Shown: piece by piece, positions 1 to 7,492 of the stretch | Numbering within the stretch: position 1 is the stretch's first letter | Layout: every line of letters begins with the position of its first letter | Assembly: GCA_027731885.1 (NCBI GenBank) | Contig: JAQCAO010000049.1 | Coordinates: 1 to 9,824, forward strand | Length of the DNA stretch: 9,824 nucleotides | Direction: 5' to 3' | From: Actinomycetota bacterium | Lineage (GTDB): Bacteria; Actinomycetota; Actinomycetes; Nanopelagicales; Nanopelagicaceae | Program-made: the position numbers and the translations under genes | Notes under the pieces: generated by a model | Databases searched by the model: none | What the model saw: the letters and a program-made list of their open reading frames with translations, nothing else | Told to the model about the DNA's origin: nothing

Positions 1-1
1 G

Positions 2-43
2 GCTTTCTTATCACCGATTGAATTTAACGAACGTTTGAATTAA
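2..43 (+). other. possible 3' end of a + strand gene entering from the left edge
   Basis: One frame is open from the window edge and reads AFLSPIEFNERLN before a TAA at 41-43. This short tail resembles the 'LGYLSPxEFExRL' ending common in IS3-type transposases (rve integrase domain), but 13 residues cannot establish homology. If real, it would converge on gcvT and overlap its last codons by 20 bases. Another + strand frame also ends here (TGA at 19-21), so either frame or neither may be coding. Upstream sequence is required to decide. Confidence 0.2.
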
Positions 44-1112
44 CTAAAGGAAGCTTGGTAACTTCGGCAAGGCACTCTCGTCCCCGCACATCAATGACTA
101 CTTGATCGCCCAACTTAACTACGTTGCTAATGAGCGCTAGCGCAATCCCCTTTTTCAAGGTTGGCGAGAAAGTTCCGCTAGTTACAACTCCGATAATCTC
201 GCCAGAAGAGTTCTTCACATCCATTCCCGCGCGTGGAATCCCTCGATCTTGGCTTACCAGCGCACGAATGCGCGGGTGCGCGCCTTTACTCTTTTCATCG
301 CGCAGAGCTTGGCTTCCGCTGAAGTTTTCTTTATCCCAACCAATCGCCCAAGTTGCAGCGGCTTGAACTGGGGTAATGGATAGCGATAGTTCGTGGCCGT
401 GAAGCGGATATCCCATTTCAGTGCGCAGAGTGTCTCGAGCGCCGAGTCCACAAATCAAACCTCCCAGAGGAGCGATGGCAGCGACGAGTGCATCCCAGAC
501 TTTTCCAGTTTCTTCCCAGCGCGGCACTAACTCGTACCCGTGCTCACCGGTATATCCAGTGCGACAAAGAATTAACGCACAACCGGCGATAGTTACATGT
601 GCGAAGGCCATGTAATCCATTTCCGGATTCACGCCAAAACTCTCTATGACATCTTTCGAAAGTGGTCCTTGTACCGCAATTACTCCAAAGGATTGATGCT
701 GGTTCTCAATTTTTATTCCGCTCGGAGCCTTAGCGATTAAATCGCCAACTACATCACTTGTATTTGAAGCGTTGGGGATCAAGAAGAGATCGCTATCACT
801 ATTGCGGTAGACGATTAAGTCATCAATCACCCCTCCGCTGGAATCGCAGTGCAGGGTGTATTGCGCCTGTCCATCGCTGATTCGATTTAGATCATTGGTA
901 AATATTGAGTTTAGAAAGGTAAGCGCTCCCGATCCAGTGACGCTGACTTTACCTAGATGGGAGACATCGAAAATACCCACCTTTTCACGAACGGCGGCAT
1001 GCTCGGCTAAAACACCTGCGCCCGGATATTCGATAGGCATAAGCCACCCGCCGAAATCAGCCAGCTTCGCCGAAAGTTGGATATGTCTATCGGCTAGTGG
1101 TGAATTTTTCAT
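24..1112 (-). CDS. gcvT: aminomethyltransferase (glycine cleavage system T-protein)
   Basis: GcvT takes the aminomethyl group from the lipoyl arm of H-protein, releases ammonia and passes the one-carbon unit to tetrahydrofolate in the cytoplasm. The 362-residue protein has the usual family length (about 360-370). Visible landmarks are FGGWLMPIEYPG near 20-31, the GVIDDLIVY block at 94-102 whose Asp97/Asp98 pair contains the equivalent of catalytic Asp101, RTGYTGEHGYEL at 184-195, and GLGARDTLRTEMGYPLHGHEL-type sequence at 222-241, followed by the C-terminal barrel domain. The ATG at 1112 is chosen because the N-terminus 'MKNSPLADRH' fits the family and nothing better lies upstream. No Shine-Dalgarno sequence sits at normal distance; a TAAGTT hexamer lies 6 bases before the ATG, which suggests a leaderless transcript. 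The gene diverges from pepA. gcvH and gcvP are not in the window. LpdA encoded nearby is the likely L-protein. Confidence 0.96.
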   Translation of the reverse strand: MKNSPLADRHIQLSAKLADFGGWLMPIEYPGAGVLAEHAAVREKVGIFDVSHLGKVSVTGSGALTFLNSIFTNDLNRISDGQAQYTLHCDSSGGVIDDLIVYRNSDSDLFLIPNASNTSDVVGDLIAKAPSGIKIENQHQSFGVIAVQGPLSKDVIESFGVNPEMDYMAFAHVTIAGCALILCRTGYTGEHGYELVPRWEETGKVWDALVAAIAPLGGLICGLGARDTLRTEMGYPLHGHELSLSITPVQAAATWAIGWDKENFSGSQALRDEKSKGAHPRIRALVSQDRGIPRAGMDVKNSSGEIIGVVTSGTFSPTLKKGIALALISNVVKLGDQVVIDVRGRECLAEVTKLPLVNSNVR

Positions 1113-1118
1113 AGCGAC

Positions 1119-1124
1119 AACTTA
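1119..1124 (-). promoter_or_regulatory. candidate -10 element for leaderless gcvT
   Basis: On the minus strand the hexamer TAAGTT (TANNNT pattern) ends 6 bases before the gcvT ATG, which would place the transcription start at or next to the start codon. The nearest purine-rich block (GAGGG, reverse complement of about 1131-1135) lies about 18 bases from the ATG, too far for a normal ribosome binding site. Leaderless mRNAs with this geometry are common in Actinobacteria. No clear -35 box is visible. Confidence 0.4.
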
Positions 1125-1128
1125 CACT
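1123..1128 (+). promoter_or_regulatory. candidate -10 element for pepA
   Basis: TACACT fits the TANNNT pattern and would give a transcription start near 1135 and an untranslated leader of roughly 48 bases ahead of pepA. It overlaps the candidate gcvT -10 on the other strand by two bases, so the two divergent promoters would be mutually exclusive. I see no good -35 match around 1100-1105, so this is a pattern match only. Confidence 0.3.
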
Positions 1129-1170
1129 TACCCTCAGGTTAAAGCAGGTAGATTGCCAGATGTAAAACTA

Positions 1171-1177
1171 AAAGGAG
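1171..1177 (+). promoter_or_regulatory. ribosome binding site deciding the pepA start
   Basis: AAAGGAG ends five bases before the ATG at 1183. It favours this start over the in-frame ATG at 856, which lies deep inside gcvT on the opposite strand and would add 109 residues unrelated to the peptidase family. Confidence 0.85.
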
Positions 1178-1182
1178 TTTCA

Positions 1183-2694
1183 ATGACAACGCTTGCCCTA
1201 TCCGATGGAATCATCAAAGACGAGATTCTGGTAGTCGCTCTCGCCCATAAGAAATCTATGCGAGATGGCAAAGCGAACTTAGTTATTGAAAGTGGCGATA
1301 TCGCCCTTGATCCCAAGAAGTTACTGCCGATCCTGGCAGATCTCGGAGCAACTGGAAAATTTGATGAAGTTATTAAGATCCCTGGAATCACTACTCGCTT
1401 ACTGGTCTTCACCGGGATCGGCGAACATAAAACGGTGATCAATGATGAAGTTCTTAGACGAGCAGCGGGTGCGGCTGCGCGAGCGCTATCCGGAAGTTCT
1501 AGCGCCACGTTCTCGCTGCCGGCGAAGAAAATCTCCTCGCTCGAAGCTATCGCTGAAGGCATACTCCTGGGCTCGTATCTATTTAATAAGTTTCGAGTCG
1601 ACTCCATGTCGCAACGCCAGCCAAGTTTGAAATCTGTAACAGTTCATTCGAATCTGGCCAGCGCTTCAGGTGCCAAAGAGGCCATTAAGCGCGCGGTTAT
1701 CATCGGTGAGTACACAGCGCTAACCCGCGATTTAATCAATACTCCCCCAAGTCACTTAAACCCAGATTCTTTCTGTAAAGAAATCACCCAGTTAGTTAAG
1801 AAAGTTGGCGGCAGCGCTGCTGGGTTAAAGGTTTCTGTGCTTACGCAAGCGCAATTAAAGAGCAAAGGGTACGGCGGTATCACTGCTGTCGGACAAGGTT
1901 CGGCCAATCCGCCGCGACTCCTGCAGATCACCTATCGCCCAGTAAAGGTGAAGGCGAAGAAGACTTACGCTTATGTTGGCAAAGGAATCACCTTTGATTC
2001 TGGTGGATTGGCGCTAAAGCCTGCCGCTGGTATGGAGGCGATGAAATCTGACATGTCAGGTGCGGCGGCAGTTTGCGCGGCCACGATTGCAATTGCAATG
2101 ATGAAACTTCCCGTCGCAATCGATTGTTATGCACCTCTTGCCGAGAACATGATTAGCGATAACGCGACCAGGCCGAGCGATATAATCACTATGTACGGCG
2201 GAAAGACCATTGAAGTTCTCAATCCCGATGCCGAAGGGCGGCTCGTTCTGGGTGATGCCTTGGTGAAGGCGCAGGAGAATAAAGACCTTGATGCAATTGT
2301 TGATGTGGCGACTCTCACTGGTGCACAAGTAGTCGCACTCGGAACGCGCACTGCGGCGATCATGACAAATAACGAAGAATTCAGCAATCACTTCTTTGCA
2401 ATAAGTAGAGCCGCTGGCGAAGCGTTCTGGCCGATGCCACTTCCGATTGAACTTCGCGCATCACTAGATTCACCTGTTGCCGATATGGCAAATATCGGAG
2501 AGCGCATGGGCGGTATGTTGGTGGCAGGCTTATTCCTAAAAGAATTTATCTCACCAGAGTTACCTTGGTTACACCTAGATATCGCCGGTCCTGCCTACAA
2601 CGAAGGTGAGCCATATGGCTATACGCCAGTGGGTGGAACGGGAATGGCTCTGCGATCCTTGGTCGCGCTGGCTCAATCTGCCGCAATTTCGTAA
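1183..2694 (+). CDS. pepA: leucyl aminopeptidase, M17 family (cytosol aminopeptidase)
   Basis: This two-metal enzyme removes N-terminal residues, preferring leucine, from peptides in the cytoplasm and recycles amino acids. From the ATG at 1183 the protein has 503 residues, the same length as E. coli PepA. Every key residue sits at a constant offset of three from the E. coli numbering: metal ligands Lys267, Asp272, Asp290, Asp349 and Glu351, and catalytic Lys279 and Arg353. The signature NPDAEGRL is at 347-354, with Pro replacing the usual Thr in NTDAEGRL. The N-terminal domain (about 1-165) is the variable M17 N domain, and the metallopeptidase domain covers about 180-495. It diverges from gcvT and precedes lpdA by 64 bases, so it may be co-transcribed with that operon. 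The active site is intact. The DNA-binding role of E. coli PepA cannot be judged from this sequence. Confidence 0.96.
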   Translation: MTTLALSDGIIKDEILVVALAHKKSMRDGKANLVIESGDIALDPKKLLPILADLGATGKFDEVIKIPGITTRLLVFTGIGEHKTVINDEVLRRAAGAAARALSGSSSATFSLPAKKISSLEAIAEGILLGSYLFNKFRVDSMSQRQPSLKSVTVHSNLASASGAKEAIKRAVIIGEYTALTRDLINTPPSHLNPDSFCKEITQLVKKVGGSAAGLKVSVLTQAQLKSKGYGGITAVGQGSANPPRLLQITYRPVKVKAKKTYAYVGKGITFDSGGLALKPAAGMEAMKSDMSGAAAVCAATIAIAMMKLPVAIDCYAPLAENMISDNATRPSDIITMYGGKTIEVLNPDAEGRLVLGDALVKAQENKDLDAIVDVATLTGAQVVALGTRTAAIMTNNEEFSNHFFAISRAAGEAFWPMPLPIELRASLDSPVADMANIGERMGGMLVAGLFLKEFISPELPWLHLDIAGPAYNEGEPYGYTPVGGTGMALRSLVALAQSAAIS

Positions 2695-2716
2695 TCCCAG
2701 GCCCGAACTGGCAAGA

Positions 2717-2722
2717 TAGGCT
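2717..2722 (+). promoter_or_regulatory. weak candidate -10 element upstream of lpdA
   Basis: TAGGCT lies in the 64-base pepA-lpdA gap and would start transcription near 2729, leaving a leader of about 30 bases. The same hexamer occurs on both strands before lipB and the MMPL gene, but also inside the SDR gene, so its presence alone means little. No -35 box is visible, and read-through from pepA is an equally good explanation. Confidence 0.2.
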
Positions 2723-2743
2723 CAGTCGGTAGATAGATTTACT

Positions 2744-2749
2744 AAGGAG
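2744..2749 (+). promoter_or_regulatory. ribosome binding site for the GTG start of lpdA
   Basis: AAGGAG ends nine bases before the GTG at 2759. This supports GTG as the start codon; the encoded N-terminus (MSNFDLVILGGGSGG) places the FAD-binding strand right at the beginning, as in the family. Confidence 0.8.
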
Positions 2750-2758
2750 CGCGCACAG

Positions 2759-4126
2759 GTGTCTAACTTTGATCTCGTAATTTTAGGCGGAGGCAGCGGC
2801 GGATACGCAGCAGCTCTACGCGGAGCGCAACTTGGATTAAACGTTGCCTTGATCGAAGCGGACAAACTCGGTGGCACCTGCCTACACCGTGGGTGTATTC
2901 CTACCAAAGCCCTCCTCCACGCTGGCGAGATCGCCGATGGAGCGCGCGATGCTAGCCATTTTGGTATTAACGCAACCTTTAACTCAATAGATATGACCGG
3001 CGTAAATTCCTACAAGGATGGCGTAATAACCAAACTCCATAAAGGGCTACAAGGTTTAGTTAAATCACGAAATATCACATTTATTGAAGGCCACGGCAAG
3101 CTGGTTGGCAAAGATACTGTCGAAGTAAATGGCACCAAATACACCGGAAAGAATATTGTTCTGGCAACTGGCTCTTACGCCAAGACGCTTCCTGGCCTAG
3201 ATGTAGACGGCAAGCGTGTGATGACTTCAGATCACGCGATGAAATTGGATTTTGTTCCGAAGAGCGTAATCGTTCTCGGCGGTGGGGTCATTGGATGCGA
3301 GTTCGCCTCTGTTTGGAAATCTTTTGGCTCTGAGGTAACAATTATCGAAGGGCTGCCTCACCTCGTCGCTTTGGAAGATGAATCATCTAGCAAACTTCTG
3401 GAGCGCGCTTACCGCAAACGCGGCATTAACTTTGAACTTGGAGTCCGTTTCAAATCTCACGAAGTCACAGCAGATGGCGTCACTGTAACTCTCGAAGATG
3501 GCAAAACATTTAGCGCTGAGGTGCTTCTAGTAGCCGTTGGTCGGGGGCCAGTATCGGCGAACCTGGGCTATGAAGAGCAAGGAAATGCAATGGATCGCGG
3601 CTATATCCTGGTTGATAACAAGTGCCGCACCAACGTTCCTGGAATCTGGGCCGTTGGCGATTTAATCCCAACTTTGCAATTAGCACACGTTGGTTTTGGT
3701 GAGGGAATTCTCGTCGCAGAAGAGATCGCCGGACTGAACCCCCGTCCTATTAATTACGATGGCGTCCCTCGCGTTACTTACTCAGAACCGGAAGTTGCAT
3801 CTGTTGGTCTCACAACAGCACAAGCAAAAGAGCGTGGCCATGATGTTGTTGAATTGAATTACGACTTAGCCGGAAATGGCAAGGCGCAGATATTACGTAC
3901 TGCAGGATCAATCAAATTGGTTTCCCAAAAGGGTGGACCGGTGCTCGGAATCCACATGGTTGGTTCACGAGTTGGTGAACTACTTGCTGAAGCGCAATTA
4001 ATCTTTAATTGGGAGGCATCAGCTGATGATGTTGCTCCATTTATTCACGCACATCCAACGCTTTCAGAAGCAATGGGCGAGGCTCACATGGCCCTTGCCG
4101 GCAAACCATTGCACGCTCACGGTTAA
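2759..4126 (+). CDS. lpdA: dihydrolipoyl dehydrogenase (E3 / L-protein)
   Basis: The enzyme reoxidises dihydrolipoyl groups on 2-oxoacid dehydrogenase E2 proteins and on glycine-cleavage H-protein, passing electrons through a disulfide and FAD to NAD+. It has 455 residues, normal for E3. Visible in order are the FAD dinucleotide motif GGGSGG at 10-15, the redox disulfide GGTCLHRGCIP with Cys41 and Cys46, ATGS at 136-139, the NAD-binding motif GGGVIG at 174-179, AVGD at 298-301 and the interface-domain block HAHPTLSE with His432 and Glu437 forming the catalytic dyad. The four-residue spacing of the cysteines (CxxxxC) and the His-Glu dyad identify lipoamide dehydrogenase rather than mercuric or glutathione reductase. 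It starts with GTG and lies 19 bases before the E2 gene, so the two are almost certainly made together. Substrate complexes are inferred from context: PDH, ODH and glycine cleavage. Confidence 0.96.
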   Translation: MSNFDLVILGGGSGGYAAALRGAQLGLNVALIEADKLGGTCLHRGCIPTKALLHAGEIADGARDASHFGINATFNSIDMTGVNSYKDGVITKLHKGLQGLVKSRNITFIEGHGKLVGKDTVEVNGTKYTGKNIVLATGSYAKTLPGLDVDGKRVMTSDHAMKLDFVPKSVIVLGGGVIGCEFASVWKSFGSEVTIIEGLPHLVALEDESSSKLLERAYRKRGINFELGVRFKSHEVTADGVTVTLEDGKTFSAEVLLVAVGRGPVSANLGYEEQGNAMDRGYILVDNKCRTNVPGIWAVGDLIPTLQLAHVGFGEGILVAEEIAGLNPRPINYDGVPRVTYSEPEVASVGLTTAQAKERGHDVVELNYDLAGNGKAQILRTAGSIKLVSQKGGPVLGIHMVGSRVGELLAEAQLIFNWEASADDVAPFIHAHPTLSEAMGEAHMALAGKPLHAHG

Positions 4127-4145
4127 CTAAGGAAAAGGAAGAACA

Positions 4146-5438
4146 ATGACTTTCTCTGTAACAATGCCAGCACTTGGTGAAAGCGTTAGTGAAGGAACAG
4201 TAACTCGCTGGCTAAAAGCCGAGGGCGATCAAGTTGCAATTGATGAGCCACTCCTTGAGGTATCAACCGATAAAGTTGATACTGAAATTCCATCTCCTGT
4301 TGCTGGCACATTACAAAAAATTATCGTCGCAGTTGATCAAACAGTTCCAGTCGGTGCAGAGCTAGCGATCATTGCTGATGGTGCTGCGCCTGCTGCGGCA
4401 CCAGCCGTAACAGCTCCTGTTGTTGCAGCTCCTGTTGTTGCAGCTCCTGTTGTTGCAGCTCCTGTTGTTGCGCAAACTCAGCCGCTTGATGCCTATGTAA
4501 CTCCGATTGTGCGCAAACTTGCCACCGAACTCGGCGTAAATCTATCTACTGTCACAGGTACTGGAGTTGGTGGTCGAATTCGTAAAGAAGATGTTGAGGC
4601 CGCTGCTCCAAAGGCTGCGCCTGCGCCACTTTCCCCAACGCCAGCGGCTCCTGTCGCGTCAGCACCTGCCGCTCCGGGTGCACCTGCAAAATCAAGCGGT
4701 GCTAGCGTTGCCGTTTCGCCACTTCGCGGCACCACAGTAAAGATGTCAAGGCTTCGCAAAGTCATTGCAACACGAATGGTGGAATCTCTTCAAGTCAGCG
4801 CGCAACTTACAACTGTCATAGAAGTTGATGTAACTAAGATTGCGCGTCTGCGTGATCGCTCGAAATCTACTTTTGAGGCACGCGAGGGTGTAAAACTCTC
4901 ATTTCTACCATTCTTCGCCGTAGCAGTTTGTGAAGCTCTCAAACAGCATCCAGTGCTTAACTCATCGGTTGAAGATGATCAGATTATTTACCACGGCGCA
5001 GAACACTTGGGCGTTGCGGTAGACACCGAACGCGGTCTCTTGGTTCCTGTGATTCATAACGCTGGTGATTTAAATATGGGTGGAATCGCTCGAAAGATTT
5101 CTGATCTAGCAGCGCGTACACGTGAGAACAAGGTGACTCCAGATGAGCTCGGTGGTGGAACATTTACATTGACCAATACCGGTAGCCGTGGCGCTCTCTT
5201 TGATACGCCAATTATCAATCAACCACAAGTTGCAATCCTCGGCCTCGGCGCTGTAGTTAAGCGCCCAATGGTTGTAAAAGGTGAAGATGGTGGCGAAACA
5301 ATTGCAATTCGATCAATGGTTTATCTTGGTCTTTCTTATGATCATCGAGTTGTTGATGGTGCAGATGCTGCACGCTTCTTAGTCACTTTAAAAGAGCGCC
5401 TTGAAGGCGGATCTTTTGAGTCGGATCTAGGTCTGTAA
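4146..5438 (+). CDS. sucB: dihydrolipoamide acyltransferase, E2 of 2-oxoacid dehydrogenase complexes (actinobacterial SucB/DlaT type)
   Basis: E2 carries the acyl group on a swinging lipoyl arm and transfers it to CoA. The 430 residues show one lipoyl domain (about 2-78; lipoylated Lys43 in STDKVDT), an Ala/Pro/Val linker (80-112) with four APVVA repeats, a peripheral subunit-binding domain (about 116-150, ending GGRIRKEDV), a second Ala/Pro linker (about 153-185), and the catalytic domain (about 198-430) with the DHRVVDG motif containing His400 and Asp404. The C-terminus [13 protein letters not shown] resembles actinobacterial E2p endings. Such proteins are often annotated SucB, yet in Corynebacterium and Mycobacterium the E2p homologue (AceF/DlaT) serves a mixed PDH-ODH complex while OdhA carries its own acyltransferase domain. 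Acetyl versus succinyl specificity is therefore unresolved here. Many actinobacterial relatives have two or three lipoyl domains; this one has a single domain. A purine-rich AAGGAAG-like site precedes the ATG. Confidence 0.93.
   Translation: MTFSVTMPALGESVSEGTVTRWLKAEGDQVAIDEPLLEVSTDKVDTEIPSPVAGTLQKIIVAVDQTVPVGAELAIIADGAAPAAAPAVTAPVVAAPVVAAPVVAAPVVAQTQPLDAYVTPIVRKLATELGVNLSTVTGTGVGGRIRKEDVEAAAPKAAPAPLSPTPAAPVASAPAAPGAPAKSSGASVAVSPLRGTTVKMSRLRKVIATRMVESLQVSAQLTTVIEVDVTKIARLRDRSKSTFEAREGVKLSFLPFFAVAVCEALKQHPVLNSSVEDDQIIYHGAEHLGVAVDTERGLLVPVIHNAGDLNMGGIARKISDLAARTRENKVTPDELGGGTFTLTNTGSRGALFDTPIINQPQVAILGLGAVVKRPMVVKGEDGGETIAIRSMVYLGLSYDHRVVDGADAARFLVTLKERLEGGSFESDLGL
4413..4472 (+). repeat. four tandem 15-bp repeats coding APVVA in the E2 linker
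   Basis: The unit GCTCCTGTTGTTGCA occurs four times without a gap, and only the final base of the last copy differs (A to G). Each unit encodes Ala-Pro-Val-Val-Ala, giving residues 90-109. Identity at synonymous positions indicates recent slippage or strong homogenisation, because protein selection alone would not keep the codons identical. A change of one unit stays in frame and alters the flexible linker by five residues. Confidence 0.95.
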
Positions 5439-5443
5439 CTTCT

Positions 5444-6331
5444 GTGGCCGTGGCGCAGCGGATTGCCATCACTGGCGCATCTGGACTTATCGGAAGCGCG
5501 CTAGTTGGGCATTTAAAATCAGAAGGCCACACGGTACAACGCTTAGTTCGCAGGGCAACGGTTGCCCCAGATGAAATTCGCTGGGATCCTAAGACTGGAT
5601 TTGTAGACGTTGAAGCACTCCGCGGAGTTGATGCGGTAATCCATTTAGCTGGAGTAGGCGTCGGTGATAAGCGTTGGACGAAGCGATATAAATCAGAGAT
5701 TTTAAACTCCCGTTTGCTGGGTACTACTGCAATCGCAAATGCCGTCGCCGAAGTTAAGCCACAAGTCTTTATCTCCGCTAGTGCAATCGGCTGGTATGGA
5801 GACTCTGGAAATCGCGCCGTGACCGAAAGCGATTCCGTAGGTCATGATTTCTTAGCGGCAGTTTGTCGCGAATGGGAAGGTGCTGCGGATTTGGCTGGTG
5901 ATGTGCGCACAGTAAAACTTCGTACAGGCCTAGTTCTTGATCCCACTGGTGGTGCGCTTGGAAAAATGTTGCCTCTCTTTAGATTTGGCTTAGGCGGAAA
6001 GTTAGGCTCAGGAAAGCAATGGTGGTCTTGGATCACTCTCCACGATGTGGTTCGGGCGATTGTATTTAGCCTTGAGAAGAATATTTCAGGTCCGGTTAAT
6101 TTAACTTCACCAAATCCAGTGACTAATCAGGAATTCACTTCAGCCCTGGCGCGCGCAATGAAGCGACCTGCGCTCTTTCCTGCTCCAGCTATTGCCTTGA
6201 AGATCGCCCTTGGAGGATTTTCAAGTGAAGTCTTAGGCTCCAAAAAAGTTATGCCAACTGCGCTTGCTGATGCAGGGTTCCAATGGGATTACCCACATAT
6301 TTCAACTGCGCTGGAAGCCCTCGTCGAGTAA
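5444..6331 (+). CDS. TIGR01777-family SDR/epimerase-like protein (YfcH type) with DUF1731 C-terminus
   Basis: This is a 295-residue extended-SDR-like protein of unknown substrate. The nucleotide-binding motif GASGLIG is at 11-17, HLAG follows near 68, the strand SASAIGWYGD near 112-121 is the family's substitute for the usual SDR active-site region, and WWSWITLHDVV near 194-204 is a family hallmark. The last quarter (PALFPAPAIALKIALG and SSEVLGSKKVMPTALADAGF) is the DUF1731 domain. It starts with GTG five bases after the E2 stop; a second GTG two codons later is possible. With no strong ribosome binding site, translation is probably coupled to the E2 gene. A homologue lies between the E2 and lipB genes in Mycobacterium tuberculosis (Rv2216), so conserved neighbourhood links it loosely to lipoyl-enzyme metabolism, but no reaction is established. 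Its last ten codons overlap the convergent FAD gene. Confidence 0.9.
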   Translation: MAVAQRIAITGASGLIGSALVGHLKSEGHTVQRLVRRATVAPDEIRWDPKTGFVDVEALRGVDAVIHLAGVGVGDKRWTKRYKSEILNSRLLGTTAIANAVAEVKPQVFISASAIGWYGDSGNRAVTESDSVGHDFLAAVCREWEGAADLAGDVRTVKLRTGLVLDPTGGALGKMLPLFRFGLGGKLGSGKQWWSWITLHDVVRAIVFSLEKNISGPVNLTSPNPVTNQEFTSALARAMKRPALFPAPAIALKIALGGFSSEVLGSKKVMPTALADAGFQWDYPHISTALEALVE

Positions 6332-7477
6332 TAACTCTTCTGCCGCTAAACGCCCAGAAAGTAGCGCGCCATTTTGTGAAGGTGCATTTAGGTAATCACC
6401 AGCGCAGTAAATGTTCTCATTATATTTGTAATTCTTTACCTGTTCTGCCCCAGGGGCGAATAATGGAAGCGCCGAATGAATCTCATACTTTGCAAGGAAG
6501 CGCCACTCCTCCGTAGATCTGCCCCATACAAGTGCCAAATGGCGCCGCACTTCTGATTCGGATGCGTGATAAATCGTTGTTGAAGAGACCAAGGATTGGC
6601 CAACGGGTGCGTAATGCTCCGCCAAATTTGAGATCACGATTGAGTTAACAACTGGCCCACGATTTTGCGAATCAATTACTAGCTGTGCAGTGTCAGTAGG
6701 TGAGTCTTCAGTTGAGTGATACCAAGTGGTAGCGCTGAGCAATGGCTTAACTTGATCTGCTCCTAACAGTTGCCCAGCGGTCGTAAGATCTGTCGCGACA
6801 ATTACCTTTTCGGCTGCAAAATCGCCATCGCTGGTTGCTACAACTTTTCCGCGGATTTCTTCTACACGAGTATTGAGCTTGAGATTTTTTACGCGTTTAG
6901 CCAACGCCAGGGGTAAGGAGGCAACGCCATCAGCCGGAACGCCTGAGCGACCCGATATAAAAGTACCGATTATTTCTCTACCGACAACGGCGCTAACCCG
7001 TGAAGGGTCGGCGAGAAATACGCCTTGCAGGAAAGGCTTTAAAACTTTTCGGTATAAATCCGAACATCCGCTGCGCAGTAGATGATCTTCAAGGCTCTCA
7101 GCGCGATCTGGCTTTGAAATAAGATACTTTAAAAAGGCAGCCTTCGAAGAAAGAGACCCGGAAGCGGAAGAGAAGGAAGAAAGGAATGAGGTACGTGGAT
7201 CGCCTAAGGTAACGAACTCTGATCCAAATGAGACTCGTATCGAACGCGGAGCTACTTTGAAATCTAACTCCTCTGCGATCGCCCAACGTTTGATCTCTGG
7301 GTAATTTAGATTAATTAGTTGAAAGCCTCGATCAAGGATGAACCCATCGATTAAATCACTTGCAATTCGACCGCCTGGCCTATCGGCAGAATCAATAACC
7401 ACAACATCTGCGCCGGCATCTTGCAGAGTTAGGGCAGCGCTCAGACCAGCTAACCCCGCTCCAATTACTACATACAT
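6302..7477 (-). CDS. FAD-dependent oxidoreductase, amine oxidase / phytoene desaturase-like
   Basis: This 391-residue flavoprotein has a Rossmann motif GAGLAG at 6-11, an acidic residue (Asp29) ending the second strand, the following DRPGGR at 32-37, DRGFQLINLNYPE at 49-61, the mid-domain block PFLQGVFL at 148-155, and a C-terminal FAD-binding segment IYCAGDYLNAPSQNGALLSGRLAAEEL at 356-382. These match the broad flavin amine oxidase family, which includes protoporphyrinogen oxidase, phytoene desaturase and many uncharacterised members. The DxGFQ and FxxGVFL features recall an uncharacterised branch often labelled phytoene dehydrogenase-related. No signal peptide or membrane helix is obvious, so it is probably cytoplasmic or membrane-associated. 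A serine-rich segment (97-111) follows LGDPRTSFL. It starts 15 bases after the MMPL stop, with GTAAGG spanning that stop as a possible ribosome site, which implies an operon. Substrate unknown; annotation as HemY would be unsafe. Confidence 0.85.
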   Translation of the reverse strand: MYVVIGAGLAGLSAALTLQDAGADVVVIDSADRPGGRIASDLIDGFILDRGFQLINLNYPEIKRWAIAEELDFKVAPRSIRVSFGSEFVTLGDPRTSFLSSFSSASGSLSSKAAFLKYLISKPDRAESLEDHLLRSGCSDLYRKVLKPFLQGVFLADPSRVSAVVGREIIGTFISGRSGVPADGVASLPLALAKRVKNLKLNTRVEEIRGKVVATSDGDFAAEKVIVATDLTTAGQLLGADQVKPLLSATTWYHSTEDSPTDTAQLVIDSQNRGPVVNSIVISNLAEHYAPVGQSLVSSTTIYHASESEVRRHLALVWGRSTEEWRFLAKYEIHSALPLFAPGAEQVKNYKYNENIYCAGDYLNAPSQNGALLSGRLAAEELLLDEGFQRS

Positions 7478-7492
7478 CTAAATCTGCAAACC

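Noticed and set aside
856..1182. N-terminal extension of pepA to an in-frame ATG at 856
   Set aside because: The added 109 residues are antisense to well-conserved gcvT codons, have no peptidase similarity, and a good AAAGGAG site marks the ATG at 1183, which also gives the exact E. coli PepA length.
2056..2391. Minus-strand open frames opposite pepA
   Set aside because: They lie entirely inside the metal-binding core of pepA, show no recognisable domain and have no ribosome site; they are shadows of the real gene.
2696..2715. CCAG/CTGG stem after the pepA stop as a terminator
   Set aside because: Four-base stem with a seven-base loop and no T-tract; too weak to call, and read-through into lpdA is plausible.
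2734..2739. TAGATT as the lpdA -10 box
   Set aside because: It would start transcription inside the AAGGAG ribosome site, removing the element that best explains the GTG start.
4493..4765. Minus-strand open frame opposite the E2 linker
   Set aside because: Its Ala/Gly/Pro-rich protein is what antisense reading of the E2 Ala/Pro linker produces.
6003..6008. TAGGCT copies inside the SDR gene as further promoters
   Set aside because: A six-base match within coding sequence, with no -35 element and no start codon at leaderless distance, is expected by chance.
6337..6361. Possible terminator hairpin between the convergent SDR and FAD genes
   Set aside because: Only a five-base stem (TTCTG/CAGAA) with a long loop and no T-run; it also lies inside the FAD coding sequence.
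7166..7186. 21-base uninterrupted purine run on the + strand
   Set aside because: It is the complement of Ser/Phe codons in the serine-rich segment of the FAD protein, so coding explains it; no mirror symmetry suggests a triplex-forming element.
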